Shown: piece after piece, positions 14,321 through 22,515 of the stretch
Position numbering within the stretch: position 1 is the stretch's first letter
Layout: the number at the start of each line of letters is the position of its first letter
Assembly: GCF_019334315.1 (NCBI RefSeq)
Contig: NZ_JAHWGL010000051.1
Coordinates: 1 to 34,527, forward strand
Reading direction: 5' to 3'
DNA: 34,527 nucleotides
Source of the DNA: Hymenobacter profundi
GTDB taxonomy: Bacteria > Bacteroidota > Bacteroidia > Cytophagales > Hymenobacteraceae
Position numbers and translations under genes: made by a program
The notes under the pieces: model-generated
The model's input: only the letters and a program-made list of their open reading frames with translations
What the model was told of the DNA's origin: nothing
Database searches by the model: none

Positions 14321-16609
14321 ATGTCGGTCTTTTCCTCCTACTATCAGCCGTTCGGGAGGTGGCTGTTCCTGTTGCTGCTGCTTGGCCAAGCGCCTGAGCT
14401 GGCCGCCCAGGAGTTGGACAAGCCCCCATTGCTACAAGGCGTGGGCCCGGTGCCCCTGCCGGTCAAACCGGAGGTGCTCAGCACCACGCTTACCCTCACC
14501 AAGCAGCCGGAAATCATCCTCACCGCGCCGGTCGAAACGCCCCTGCCAGATCAATCTTTTCAGACCATCGCGGTCGTGACCAGCCGCCTGGGCAAGGGCA
14601 AGCTCGTGGTGTTCAGCGCCGCGGCCTATTTTCGCCCGCCCCTAGTGCAGGATACGGCCGTGCAGCACCTGCTCCGCAACTGCCTCAAATGGGGCAGCGG
14701 CACGCGCCCAACGCGCGTGCAGGTGTGGGGCGGCGATGGTGCGCTACGCCGTTTTCTGACCCGGCAAGCCGGCGTCCAACTGGTCGGCACCGCCACCGCC
14801 CTCGACGCAACGGCCAACGTGCTGCTGCTGAATCAGGCGGTAGCCGATACGCGGCTGCTACGCTCGCTAGAGCACTTTGTCCGGCGTGGGGGGACCCTGT
14901 TTTGCGGCTTCCCGCTTCCCAGTACCCCCAACGCGCCGGGGCAACTCAACCCGCTGCTGGTCAAAGCGGGGCTTTGGCAAAGCACCTACTCCACCCTGCA
15001 GTACCCAACAGTTCACTTCCTGAGCGCGAGCCCTGCCCCCGCGCACCTGGGCATGCGCAATATCCTGCACAGCCTGCGCACGCACCACTACCCCACCGTG
15101 GGACCGTGGCAGGGAGGTGATCTGTTTGCTTATACGCTGGAAATGGCCGTCGCACAGTTGGCGCCCACCTCGCCGGTGGTGCAGCAGCTGCGCAACACGG
15201 TGTACTACCACCCCGACTCGCTGCTGGTTCCCACGCCGGAACGCCCCCTCGAGCAAGGCAACGGCCCCCGCTACCTGGCCTACCACGTGCAGCACCGCCT
15301 CCTGGACCAGGAGCTACGCGCCCACCCCAACCCCACGTACCAGGCCCCCGCGGCCGCTACCTTTCCCGGGGCCGTACCCACCCAGGCCCCCCGCCTCACC
15401 ACGGAGCTGGCGCTGCCGGTGAAAGTGGGCCCGCAGGGACTACTGGAGCCCGCGCCCGTCTACCGCCAGCCGCACAGTACGGGCCTGTACGTGCCGGCCG
15501 GAGAAATAGTGCGTATTTCCTTATCGGCGACGGATGCGAGCCGGCACCTGCAGGCCCAGATCGGGGTGCACGAGGACGACGCCAGCCAGCTGCCCACCCT
15601 CACCCGGGAGGCCTTTGACCTGACGCACCGCTTCGAACTGCGGCACGGCTACACGGAGATTTATTCGCCCTACGGCGGGCTGCTGCTGCTCAATGTGCCC
15701 GATACCAGCACGCTGCACGTGGTGCGCCTGCGCGTGCAAGGCGCCGTGCAGGCCCCACGCTTTGAACGCGGCAAAACCAGCTTGGCCGAGTGGCAGCAGA
15801 CCATCCGCCACTACCCGGCGCCTTGGGCCGAGTTGGCCAGCGAGAACATCAGCCTGACCGTGCCGGCGGCGCGCATCCGCGCGCTCGACGACCCCGAGCA
15901 ACTGCTGGCCTTCTGGGATGCCGTGCTGGCCACCGAAGCCCAGCTCGCCGCCCTGCCCTTGCCCCGCCGCCACCCCGAGCGTGTGATCGTCGATCAAGTC
16001 GTGGCGAGCGGCGCCTACATGTTTACCGACGCGAAAAAAATCGTGGTGCCCAACGACACGTATGGCTGTGCGCAGATGTTGGACGTGCATTACCTGCAGC
16101 AGAAGGGCTCCTGGGGGCACTTCCACGAGCTCGGGCACCGGCACCAGTTTCATGGCATCGACTTCAGCGGGCTGCGGGAAGTCAGCGTCAACCTGTACAC
16201 CCTCTACGTGTTTGATAAGCTGTTGCACAAGGGCCTGTATCAGGAGTTCGGCCCGCAAAGCCGGCAGCAGGTAGCCGACGACGTCACGCGTTACCTCGAC
16301 GAGTCGCCTTCGTTCGAGAAGTGGCAGTCTGATCCGTCGCTGGCCTTGTGCATGTACATCCAATTGATCAGCTCCTTTGGCTGGGAGCCGATTGAGCAGG
16401 TATACCGGCAATACCGGCAACTGCCGCGTAGCCAGTACCCCACGACCGAAGCGGCCAAGCGCGACTACTGGTTTTCGGCTATCTGCGCGGCGACCCACCG
16501 TAACCTCGGCCCTTTTTTCGCGCTCTGGCGCGTGCCCGTCAGCCCGGAAGCGGAAAAAGCGGCCGCCGGCTACCCTGGGTGGCTGCCCCCCGAAATGCAA
16601 CCGAAATAG
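14321..16609 (+). CDS. Secreted M60 (enhancin-type) metallopeptidase
   Basis: I choose the ATG at 14321. It gives 762 residues with a signal peptide (GRWLFLLLLLGQAPELAAQ) cleaved near AAQ-E; the upstream ATG at 14261 would bury it. The first ~230 residues resemble the Rossmann/ThuA-like N-domain seen in TCAF/M60 proteins (RLGKGKLVVFSAAAYF). SPYGGLLLLNV at residues 449-459 is the M60 PYGG motif. The gluzincin zinc site is H602-E603-L-G-H606 in GHFHELGHRHQF, followed by E620 in LREVSVNLYTLY as third ligand. M60 enzymes cut mucin-like O-glycoproteins, so the product is probably a secreted or cell-surface glycoprotease. No carbohydrate-binding module or T9SS sorting tail was recognised. A long hairpin lies downstream. 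Confidence 0.85.
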   Translation: MSVFSSYYQPFGRWLFLLLLLGQAPELAAQELDKPPLLQGVGPVPLPVKPEVLSTTLTLTKQPEIILTAPVETPLPDQSFQTIAVVTSRLGKGKLVVFSAAAYFRPPLVQDTAVQHLLRNCLKWGSGTRPTRVQVWGGDGALRRFLTRQAGVQLVGTATALDATANVLLLNQAVADTRLLRSLEHFVRRGGTLFCGFPLPSTPNAPGQLNPLLVKAGLWQSTYSTLQYPTVHFLSASPAPAHLGMRNILHSLRTHHYPTVGPWQGGDLFAYTLEMAVAQLAPTSPVVQQLRNTVYYHPDSLLVPTPERPLEQGNGPRYLAYHVQHRLLDQELRAHPNPTYQAPAAATFPGAVPTQAPRLTTELALPVKVGPQGLLEPAPVYRQPHSTGLYVPAGEIVRISLSATDASRHLQAQIGVHEDDASQLPTLTREAFDLTHRFELRHGYTEIYSPYGGLLLLNVPDTSTLHVVRLRVQGAVQAPRFERGKTSLAEWQQTIRHYPAPWAELASENISLTVPAARIRALDDPEQLLAFWDAVLATEAQLAALPLPRRHPERVIVDQVVASGAYMFTDAKKIVVPNDTYGCAQMLDVHYLQQKGSWGHFHELGHRHQFHGIDFSGLREVSVNLYTLYVFDKLLHKGLYQEFGPQSRQQVADDVTRYLDESPSFEKWQSDPSLALCMYIQLISSFGWEPIEQVYRQYRQLPRSQYPTTEAAKRDYWFSAICAATHRNLGPFFALWRVPVSPEAEKAAAGYPGWLPPEMQPK

Positions 16610-16722
16610 GAGCCACAAGATATGGTCAAACCTCTCGCTTCGGGATAGCCGTTGTCTGAACAATGGTAGATAGTGTACACGACGAACAGTGGTAGCCTGC
16701 AACCTAGTTATAATATGTAATG

Positions 16723-16786
16723 AACGCAGGGTGGTCAGGTGTTATCAGGCATTAAAAAGAAGCGCAACACCTGACCACCCTGCGTT
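16723..16786 (+). terminator. Long perfect hairpin after the M60 peptidase gene
   Basis: Arms 16723-16743 and 16766-16786 pair perfectly over 21 bp (arm begins AACGCAGGGTGGTCAGG) around a 22-base loop. Weaker complementarity extends outward for about 15 more bases. It lies between two plus-strand genes. It is plausibly a terminator, but with a larger loop and without a T-run; a palindromic repeat element is an alternative. Confidence 0.55.
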
Positions 16787-16903
16787 TACTACATGTTATG
16801 GTCTCTAAAAGATGAAAGGTTTTTACGGATTGATAAAGCAGCTCCGCTATACCTTGCTTAAACTACCGCTCCGCTGAGCATTATCTTTTATTCTACTGCT
16901 ACG

Positions 16904-17560
16904 ATGACGTCCCTGTTAACGTGGTTACGTTCTACTAAGACGGGGCAAATAGCCCTCTTCACCCTAGGCCTTTTGTTGACCGTCAGCGGGTATTGGTTTT
17001 TCCAAGCCATCGCACTTGTCGTCTATTTTTTTACCAGTGGGTCCGGACAAGGACACCGTAACGAGGGACTGCTGGTGGGAGCCGGGTTCTCAGCCTTACA
17101 TGTGGGACTGCTGAGCTGGCTGGCTTGGCGGCGGGTGCTCTATCCGACTTGGTGGGTCTGGGTTATAAACGTCACAGTAGCGATCAGCTTATTTACTGGC
17201 TACGTATTCCTGCCCTGGTATGGTGCTGACCCCGATTCGAGCTATCAGCGCTACAGCTTTGTGCGAGAGGACCATCATTACGAAATCACGCTGGAGCACC
17301 CTGGTCACTGGTTTAATTTGGCGGATATCACCAATGTAAAAAACGGCTCAACAACTTCGCTGCTGATGGGCGATTACTGGGTGCGCCACGATACCATCTT
17401 CTTCCGAGAGTGGGTTGGACCCAGGCAAGGCTTCCTCTATCACGACACGTTAGTGGGCTTTAAAAGCAGTGCCCAGCCAATTCCGCTCACACGTGAAAGG
17501 GCCATTACGACTTGGACTCTATGGCAGCAATTCTCTAGCTACTCCAGTAAAGTACTATAA
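16904..17560 (+). CDS. Membrane protein of unknown function
   Basis: The 218 residues fall into a membrane half and a soluble half. Three hydrophobic segments are visible: TGQIALFTLGLLLTVSGYWF (about 13-32), LLVGAGFSALHVGLLSWLAW (about 56-75) and WWVWVINVTVAISLFTGYVF (about 83-102). From residue ~105 the chain is polar and probably folds as a beta-rich domain (RYSFVREDHHYEITLEHPGHW). I recognise no family. It stands alone on the plus strand. Confidence 0.6.
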   Translation: MTSLLTWLRSTKTGQIALFTLGLLLTVSGYWFFQAIALVVYFFTSGSGQGHRNEGLLVGAGFSALHVGLLSWLAWRRVLYPTWWVWVINVTVAISLFTGYVFLPWYGADPDSSYQRYSFVREDHHYEITLEHPGHWFNLADITNVKNGSTTSLLMGDYWVRHDTIFFREWVGPRQGFLYHDTLVGFKSSAQPIPLTRERAITTWTLWQQFSSYSSKVL

Positions 17561-17675
17561 TTTGAGGCCAGGGACGGAAGGGTAAATATCACTACTATTT
17601 CGAGGCTCGCCCGAGAAGTGGTTTTTATGTCAATAGACTATAAATCAGTATATAGATAGTGGCACAACATGTCTT

Positions 17676-18182
17676 TTATAACTGCTTTTTGTGCTGGGAA
17701 CAGTAGTATCTCGGATCACAACCCGTCACTTCACAGCCCGCTAAATACACCTTCTTCTGTCTAGCCTTCGCTAAGAGCTGTTTGGAGGGAGGCCCGTATT
17801 TAATGGGGATGAGTTGATCCGTATACCCACCCACACAGATCGGCCGTTGCCCGCTCGAATACTGATACGGACAAGGCTCCGGAAAAAGAATACTCAAGTC
17901 GTCCAAGGTGCTGGGAGCAACGGTGAGGTCGAGCCATTTACTACGGTAGCCAACGTGTTGCACCTCGAGTTGGTAGCGACCAACCGGGATGTCTGACAAG
18001 TGAAATCGACCGGAACTGTCCGTGTGTACGCCGCTGACAATAGTGCTATCCTGTCGAAAGAGCAATATAACGCCAGCAAAGCCTTGCTGGGTATGGCTAT
18101 TCACAACCTGCCCGACTACTTGACCTTACCCTTGTGCGAATAAAGGCCAAGTAAGCCCAACAAGCAGTAGAAACCGTTTCAT
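17676..18182 (-). pseudogene. CarboxypepD_reg-like secreted protein, interrupted by a stop after the signal peptide
   Basis: Reading the minus strand from the ATG at 18182 gives MKRFLLLVGLTWPLFAQG, a good signal peptide, then TAA at 18126-18128. The same frame then continues GQVVGQVVNSHTQQGFAGV for 149 more codons. This has the classic carboxypeptidase regulatory-domain pattern (GRFHLSDIPVGRYQLEVQHVGYRSKW), followed by a Cys-rich tail (CEVTGCDPRYYC). One change (for example CAA to TAA) would restore an exported protein. A GTG at 18102-18104 opens a 142-residue frame and could restart translation, but without export signal. Such domains usually form the N-terminal part of TonB-dependent receptors or small periplasmic proteins. 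Confidence 0.7.
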
Positions 18183-18644
18183 GAAAGAAGTGAAGGAAGC
18201 CACTCGGAAGGTACTGCGCATAAAGCCAAATTCCCTCCTGCACGCAGTAGCGGAAAGATAGTTATCTTTTAAAATAGGCTTTTGGGTAGACAAAAACAGA
18301 CATAGCACCTCCGGCCGCCTCGTCTTAGTTCTGAAAAAAGCTATTAAACAACGACTTCTCGGACTAACCTAGACCAACAAAATCGGGGCTGGTACTACTT
18401 CGGCTAGCCGCTTCAGAACGACCTCCTCAATTAGCTTTTCAGGGTTGATAGGTTACCATCTTGCCCTGTTCATCCCCTCGCTAGGAGTTCACGAAACCCA
18501 TGCCCTCAACGCATTTCGTAAACTAGGAATCGTAGACGGGTTTTTTAAACTCGCCCCGCGCTACAGTGGCCTGCCGGCACCTGACGCTGGCCAGCTGCTA
18601 GGGGTTCAGGGAAAGGAGCGTTATTATGCTCTACGACTCGCCTC
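18183..18644. other. Intergenic stretch
   Basis: No supported gene. A plus-strand frame at 18445-18654 (starting MIGYHLALFIPSLGVHET) is open, but nothing in it is recognisable and it runs into the 3' end of the opposite-strand lipoprotein gene. It may be a decayed fragment. Confidence 0.35.
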
Positions 18645-19016
18645 TTATGGTTGATAAAACTCCTGATACTGTTCTGGAATAGGATACTTGTCTTTTAATT
18701 GGATGTTGTTGCATTTATTTTCCTCGTACCACTTAATCCATACTTTTTTGTCTCTTTCAAAAGCATGAGGCGGGTAAATTCTCGCATAATTCATTGTTTC
18801 ATAGAACGATACTGGTGCATAATTTGACAAAAAAATAAGTGAACTCTGGAATAATGAGTCTTGGTGAAGATAAAGTTTTTGCTCAACGATATTTATTCGA
18901 ATGAAGAATTCTTTTGTGAATTTTTCATTTTCAGCGCAGTGCATACCGTCTTTCCCATTCTTACATGATGAACAGCAAAGAGCAACAGGCAAAAGAATCA
19001 TCAATATATTTTTCAT
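18645..19016 (-). CDS. Small putative lipoprotein, AT-rich
   Basis: The 123 residues start MKNILMILLPVALCCSSCKNGKD, a lipoprotein-type signal with a cysteine cluster at 14-18. The mature part is charged and helical and ends YPIPEQYQEFYQP. I recognise no family. Codon use is visibly AT-rich (many AAA, AAT, TTT codons) compared with the GC-rich neighbours, which points to recent acquisition. A 150-bp MITE lies 140 bases upstream of the start. Confidence 0.6.
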   Translation of the reverse strand: MKNILMILLPVALCCSSCKNGKDGMHCAENEKFTKEFFIRINIVEQKLYLHQDSLFQSSLIFLSNYAPVSFYETMNYARIYPPHAFERDKKVWIKWYEENKCNNIQLKDKYPIPEQYQEFYQP

Positions 19017-19156
19017 GATACTTTAACATTAGGTAGGGTCGCAAGGCTTGCTGTGTGTCGCACGACTCAAGCCAGCCCAAAACGGTCAGCAAGGGAGCGA
19101 ATATTTGGCGACATTAATGGCATCTACCTAGTTGAGGCTTGTTCACGAAAAGGGTG

Positions 19157-19306
19157 GTGGCTGTTGCAGAAGTCGTCTGCTGCGATACAGTAGCTACTCC
19201 CTGCAGTCAGCCGGCCTCCAAAAAGGCTTTGTGTGCTGCATTTCTGCCGGCTGATTACCCGTTTTTACCTGAATACGGGATACGACGGGAGTTCTGCAAC
19301 AGCCAC
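19157..19306. mobile_element. 150-bp MITE of the IS1182-like family, with GGTG target duplication
   Basis: GTGGCTGTTGCAGAA at the left end is answered by TTCTGCAACAGCCAC at the right end, the same terminal repeat as the window-edge IS elements. GGTG flanks both ends (19153-19156 and 19307-19310), a 4-bp target duplication. The interior contains a GCCGGC-centred inverted piece (CAGCCGGC near 19207 and GCCGGCTG near 19244) and no reading frame of note. Confidence 0.88.
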
Positions 19307-19381
19307 GGTGGTTTCGTTGAACTGTATTCTCTATAGCGGACCACAAGATTATAACGTTTGCCGAGTTCCGTTTAATTAATG

Positions 19382-19684
19382 TTATGGGAAACCTAAGATG
19401 CGCTCCAAGTGCGTTTCGACCTTCTTGCGAACGGCTTGGTATTCTTTTAGCGGCAGGCTCTTCGTTATATGTTCGGTTTGCCATTCCATGAACAGGGGGA
19501 TAAACCAAAGCAACGTGACTAGGCGCCGCGGCAGCAACGCGTGTTCCTCAACGTGAATTCGGCTTAGAGTTGCCAGAAACTCGGCGTAGAGAACTGGATC
19601 AAAGACGCCCGCTCGCAAGCAGCCTAGAAAGCCTGTCTCTAATTCCCAGGCGGCTTCTAATTCATCTTGGTAGAATGTATCCAT
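19382..19684 (-). CDS. Small conserved hypothetical protein
   Basis: This is a 100-residue soluble, helical protein starting MDTFYQDELEAAWELETGFLG. The middle segment HALLPRRLVTLLWFIPLFMEWQTEHI is strongly hydrophobic-aromatic. No known domain is visible. It starts 57 bases downstream of the secreted-protein gene at 19742-20374 on the same strand, so the two probably share a transcript. Confidence 0.6.
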   Translation of the reverse strand: MDTFYQDELEAAWELETGFLGCLRAGVFDPVLYAEFLATLSRIHVEEHALLPRRLVTLLWFIPLFMEWQTEHITKSLPLKEYQAVRKKVETHLERILGFP

Positions 19685-19741
19685 GCAAGCAGAAGAATAG
19701 AGGAGGAAGGGTTATATCAACAGGTAATCAATCTTTGTCTT

Positions 19742-20374
19742 TCAGGGTAAGCTAATACGACGATATACTGCCTGGGCTTTTCCTGAAGAAGCCAGATCAG
19801 CTGGGATTTCGGCTTGTAGACAGAGCTGTTTATTCGTTTGCCAAAAAAGCCGTTGCGGGTTCCACCTCGTCTCTTTGTGCTCCCACTGCAAGACGAGTTG
19901 ACCCTGCACTACTTGGAATAACTGAAGGCCTGTAGGCATTATATCATATTCCAGATTGCCGGCATAGGTGACGAGCCGCGTGTGATCGGGAGAGCTGAGG
20001 GGCTCGCTCCATAACACGAGCGTTTTGCCTTCCTCCGATATCAAAAGCCACTCGCCGGTTTCATAATATTCCGCCAAGACCAAGTGCTGTTTGAAATCCA
20101 GCAAGTACCCCCGATAAGTGTAGCGCACCTGGTCATCTTCATCCGTGTTGAGATGCTTGTCAGTAAGAATTTTTTGACGCCCGTTACGGAGGGGAATTCG
20201 TAATACGCCGTGCTGCTTGAGTAGTCCCTTCCGAAGCCGAAGGGGGGAGGAAGGCGCTTGTTGAGCCTGTTGCAGAAAGGCCTGCTGCGTCAAGGCAGTC
20301 AAGCGAAAGGGCGGCTCCTTGGCAGGAAGAGCGGCGCTCAGCAGCAGGCACGTTACGAAGAGGATAAGACGCAT
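19742..20374 (-). CDS. Secreted hypothetical protein
   Basis: The 210 residues begin with a signal peptide (MRLILFVTCLLLSAALPAKE) and continue as a probable beta-rich periplasmic protein. Tyr/Leu-rich strands include VRYTYRGYLLDFKQHLVLAEYYETGEWLLI and LQLFQVVQGQLVLQWEHKET. I recognise no family. A complete IS1182-like element begins 57 bases upstream of the start codon and may have displaced or replaced the promoter. The next gene downstream, 19382-19684, is likely co-transcribed. Confidence 0.6.
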   Translation of the reverse strand: MRLILFVTCLLLSAALPAKEPPFRLTALTQQAFLQQAQQAPSSPLRLRKGLLKQHGVLRIPLRNGRQKILTDKHLNTDEDDQVRYTYRGYLLDFKQHLVLAEYYETGEWLLISEEGKTLVLWSEPLSSPDHTRLVTYAGNLEYDIMPTGLQLFQVVQGQLVLQWEHKETRWNPQRLFWQTNKQLCLQAEIPADLASSGKAQAVYRRISLP

Positions 20375-20431
20375 AGTAATGAGAAATCGTCAGGCAGAAA
20401 ATAGCGTTGTAATGCGTGTCGTATAAGTCCG

Positions 20432-21919
20432 GTGGCTGTTGCAAAAGGCAATTGCTTGCAAGTTAGTAAGTTGGTAGCCTATGCTAGGCCTCCATCCCGT
20501 CGCGACATCGCTCGTCAAGCTGGTGCCTGCGCACCACTTCTACCAGCGCTTGCTCCAGCGCGTCGATTTTAGCTTCGTACGGTCCTTGGTGGCGCCTTTT
20601 TACAGCACTATTGGCCGCCCCTCACTCGACCCCGTGGTCTTTGTCAAGTTGCTGGTGGTGCAGCACTTGGAGAATATCACCTCCGATCGGAAGCTCGTGG
20701 AGTTGGCCAGCTTGCATGTTGGCATCCGTGCGTTTCTCGGGTACGATCTGGCCCACCCGCTGCCCCGTCACAGTACGATCTCGCGGACGCGTCAACGCCT
20801 ACCCGCGTCCGTTTTCGAGGCTTGCTTCACGTATGTCGTGGGCTTGTGTGTCGCACAGGGGTTGGTCAGTGGGCACACGCAAGTCGTAGACTCGGCCTAT
20901 CTGAAGGCAAATGCCTCAATGAGCCGGCTTCAGCCCAAGTTCGCTATTGGGGCAGCGGAGTCTGCTCCGGCAGCTGAGCAGGTCAGTTCGCCACGCCTGA
21001 CGGCTTCAGCGGCACGCCTGCAGCAGGTGCAGCGCGTGCACACGGTCATTCGCCAAGCCGCTCCACGCAAAAAGGGCCTGTTGCTGAGCAACCTAACGCA
21101 CTATAGCCCGGCTGACCCAGAGGCCCGCATTGCCTACAAGCGAGGCAAGCCCCGTCAACTTGCCTATCGGGCGAGTGTGAGCGTCGACGCGGCCCGGCAT
21201 GTCATTACGCACGTCCAGGCTGATCTAGCCGATGGGCGCGATAGCCGCTGTCTGCTCGCGTTGGTGGACGCCACGCAGCAGCGGTTGCGGCGCTGGGGTC
21301 TGCTGCTGCAAAACGTCGTAGCCGATGCCGGCTACAGCTCGGGCGAGAATTACGCCCAGCTGGAAAGCCGGGGCTTGGTGGGCTTCATCCCGCCGCACGG
21401 CAAGTATAAGGAGCAACGGCCAGGCTTTACCTATGACGCGCTGCAGGATAGCTACTTCTGTAGCCAAGGCAAGCGTTTGGCGTTTGATCGACTCGTAGTG
21501 GATCGGCAGGGCAATGCCAAAAATCGCTATCTGGCCAAGGCGGCGGATTGTCGACGCTGCCCCGTGAGCGAAGCGTGCAAAGGCAAAACGCCCCAGGAAA
21601 AGCGGCTGCACGATACGGTTTATAAAGCGTACTACGAGCGCATGCTGACCCGCTTGGCCAGCCGACTAGGCAAGCGGTTGATGCGGCTGCGGGCGGCTAC
21701 AGTTGAACCCGTGCTGGGCAGTCTCATCACCTATTACGGCTTGCGCCATCTGAGCAAAAAGCGCCAAACAGGGGCGGCCAAGGTGTTGTATATAGCTGCC
21801 ATGGCCTACAATCTGAAGAAGTACCTGCGCGCTACCCTCCAGCAACCAGCTCGCCTCGCCTTGGCTCTCCCACTACCTGGCTATCTTTACTGGTGCCTAG
21901 TGCCTTTTGCAACAGCCAC
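20432..21919 (+). mobile_element. Complete IS1182-like insertion sequence, 1488 bp
   Basis: Perfect 19-bp terminal inverted repeats are present: GTGGCTGTTGCAAAAGGCA at 20432-20450 and its reverse complement at 21901-21919. TCCG at 20428-20431 and 21920-21923 is the 4-bp target duplication. It carries one transposase gene on the plus strand. It inserted between two minus-strand genes without breaking either frame. Confidence 0.92.
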
Positions 21920-22145
21920 TCCGATTATGTCAATCAACCATTCTGAGAAACAGCTACACCACATAGTGGCTATCAGCACTGTTTTTACATTATTTCAATT
22001 CTACAATCCGATTCTGATATATTTTCAAGAGAAGTTCTGGCGGACAATAAAACGTGACGTCCTGCCAAGTAACGGTATCACCATTTGGTCGGATACGACG
22101 ACTAACAAGAATGTTGCTGCGAACCAAGGTGTGCTCCTGTTGTAA
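20481..22145 (+). CDS. IS1182-like DDE transposase, reading out of the element
   Basis: The 554-residue frame has the IS1182 layout. An N-terminal DUF772-type domain (TIGRPSLDPVVFVKLLVVQHLENITSDRKL) is followed by a DDE catalytic core with D137 (VVDSAYLK), D282 (VADAGYSSGENY) and E409 (TVEPVLGS). Between the last two lies the cysteine cluster CRRCPVSEAC. The ATG at 20481 lies 31 bases inside the left repeat. There is no stop codon in this frame inside the element, so about the last 75 residues (from 21920 on) come from flanking DNA opposite the lipoprotein gene at 21990. The core looks intact and probably active in cis on its own ends. Confidence 0.88.
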   Translation: MLGLHPVATSLVKLVPAHHFYQRLLQRVDFSFVRSLVAPFYSTIGRPSLDPVVFVKLLVVQHLENITSDRKLVELASLHVGIRAFLGYDLAHPLPRHSTISRTRQRLPASVFEACFTYVVGLCVAQGLVSGHTQVVDSAYLKANASMSRLQPKFAIGAAESAPAAEQVSSPRLTASAARLQQVQRVHTVIRQAAPRKKGLLLSNLTHYSPADPEARIAYKRGKPRQLAYRASVSVDAARHVITHVQADLADGRDSRCLLALVDATQQRLRRWGLLLQNVVADAGYSSGENYAQLESRGLVGFIPPHGKYKEQRPGFTYDALQDSYFCSQGKRLAFDRLVVDRQGNAKNRYLAKAADCRRCPVSEACKGKTPQEKRLHDTVYKAYYERMLTRLASRLGKRLMRLRAATVEPVLGSLITYYGLRHLSKKRQTGAAKVLYIAAMAYNLKKYLRATLQQPARLALALPLPGYLYWCLVPFATATPIMSINHSEKQLHHIVAISTVFTLFQFYNPILIYFQEKFWRTIKRDVLPSNGITIWSDTTTNKNVAANQGVLLL

Positions 22146-22463
22146 TTGTTTTATGTCTATGGGCTCGTGTTGAGCACAGGCATTGGTAATCATTAGAACA
22201 GGCTGCGAGCTGATCTGTACTACCGCACATGGCTGCAAGTTCTCCACTTCTTCCCAGGAATTCACAGAAGACATCACTACTTTCAGCGTGTCATGCTGCT
22301 CCGTCAGGTCAAGGTAATAGAGTGCGGTACTGTCCAAGGGATACTGCTGCATGAACGCTTGTAACTGCTGCTGAACCGCTGTGTTGTGTAGGACAGGGTG
22401 CTGTATCGGTGCGTTGTTGGTACAGCAGATCAATAGGAATGCTAGACCAAGCCATTGTAGCAT
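21990..22463 (-). CDS. Putative lipoprotein of unknown function
   Basis: I choose the ATG at 22463, giving 157 residues starting MLQWLGLAFLLICCTNNAPIQ with a lipobox-like LICC. Earlier in-frame ATGs would overlap the upstream gene and hide this signal. The mature part has a helical start (VQQQLQAFMQQYPLDSTALYYL) and then probable beta strands; no family was recognised. It starts 52 bases after the lipoprotein gene 22516-23079, so they are probably one operon. The read-through part of the transposase frame lies antisense to its 3' end. Confidence 0.65.
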   Translation of the reverse strand: MLQWLGLAFLLICCTNNAPIQHPVLHNTAVQQQLQAFMQQYPLDSTALYYLDLTEQHDTLKVVMSSVNSWEEVENLQPCAVVQISSQPVLMITNACAQHEPIDIKQLQQEHTLVRSNILVSRRIRPNGDTVTWQDVTFYCPPELLLKIYQNRIVELK

Positions 22464-22515
22464 CGAGAACACGAAAACGGTACCTTGTGCGTGACTCCCA
22501 TTATTGTGCTTAAGC

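Noticed and set aside
15521..16702. 393-residue minus-strand frame
   Set aside because: It is antisense to the M60 peptidase, with Arg/Gly/Val-rich shadow composition, while the opposite strand has clear catalytic motifs.
18445..18654. 69-residue plus-strand frame as a gene
   Set aside because: It converges on and overlaps the lipoprotein gene end and has no recognisable motif or start signal.
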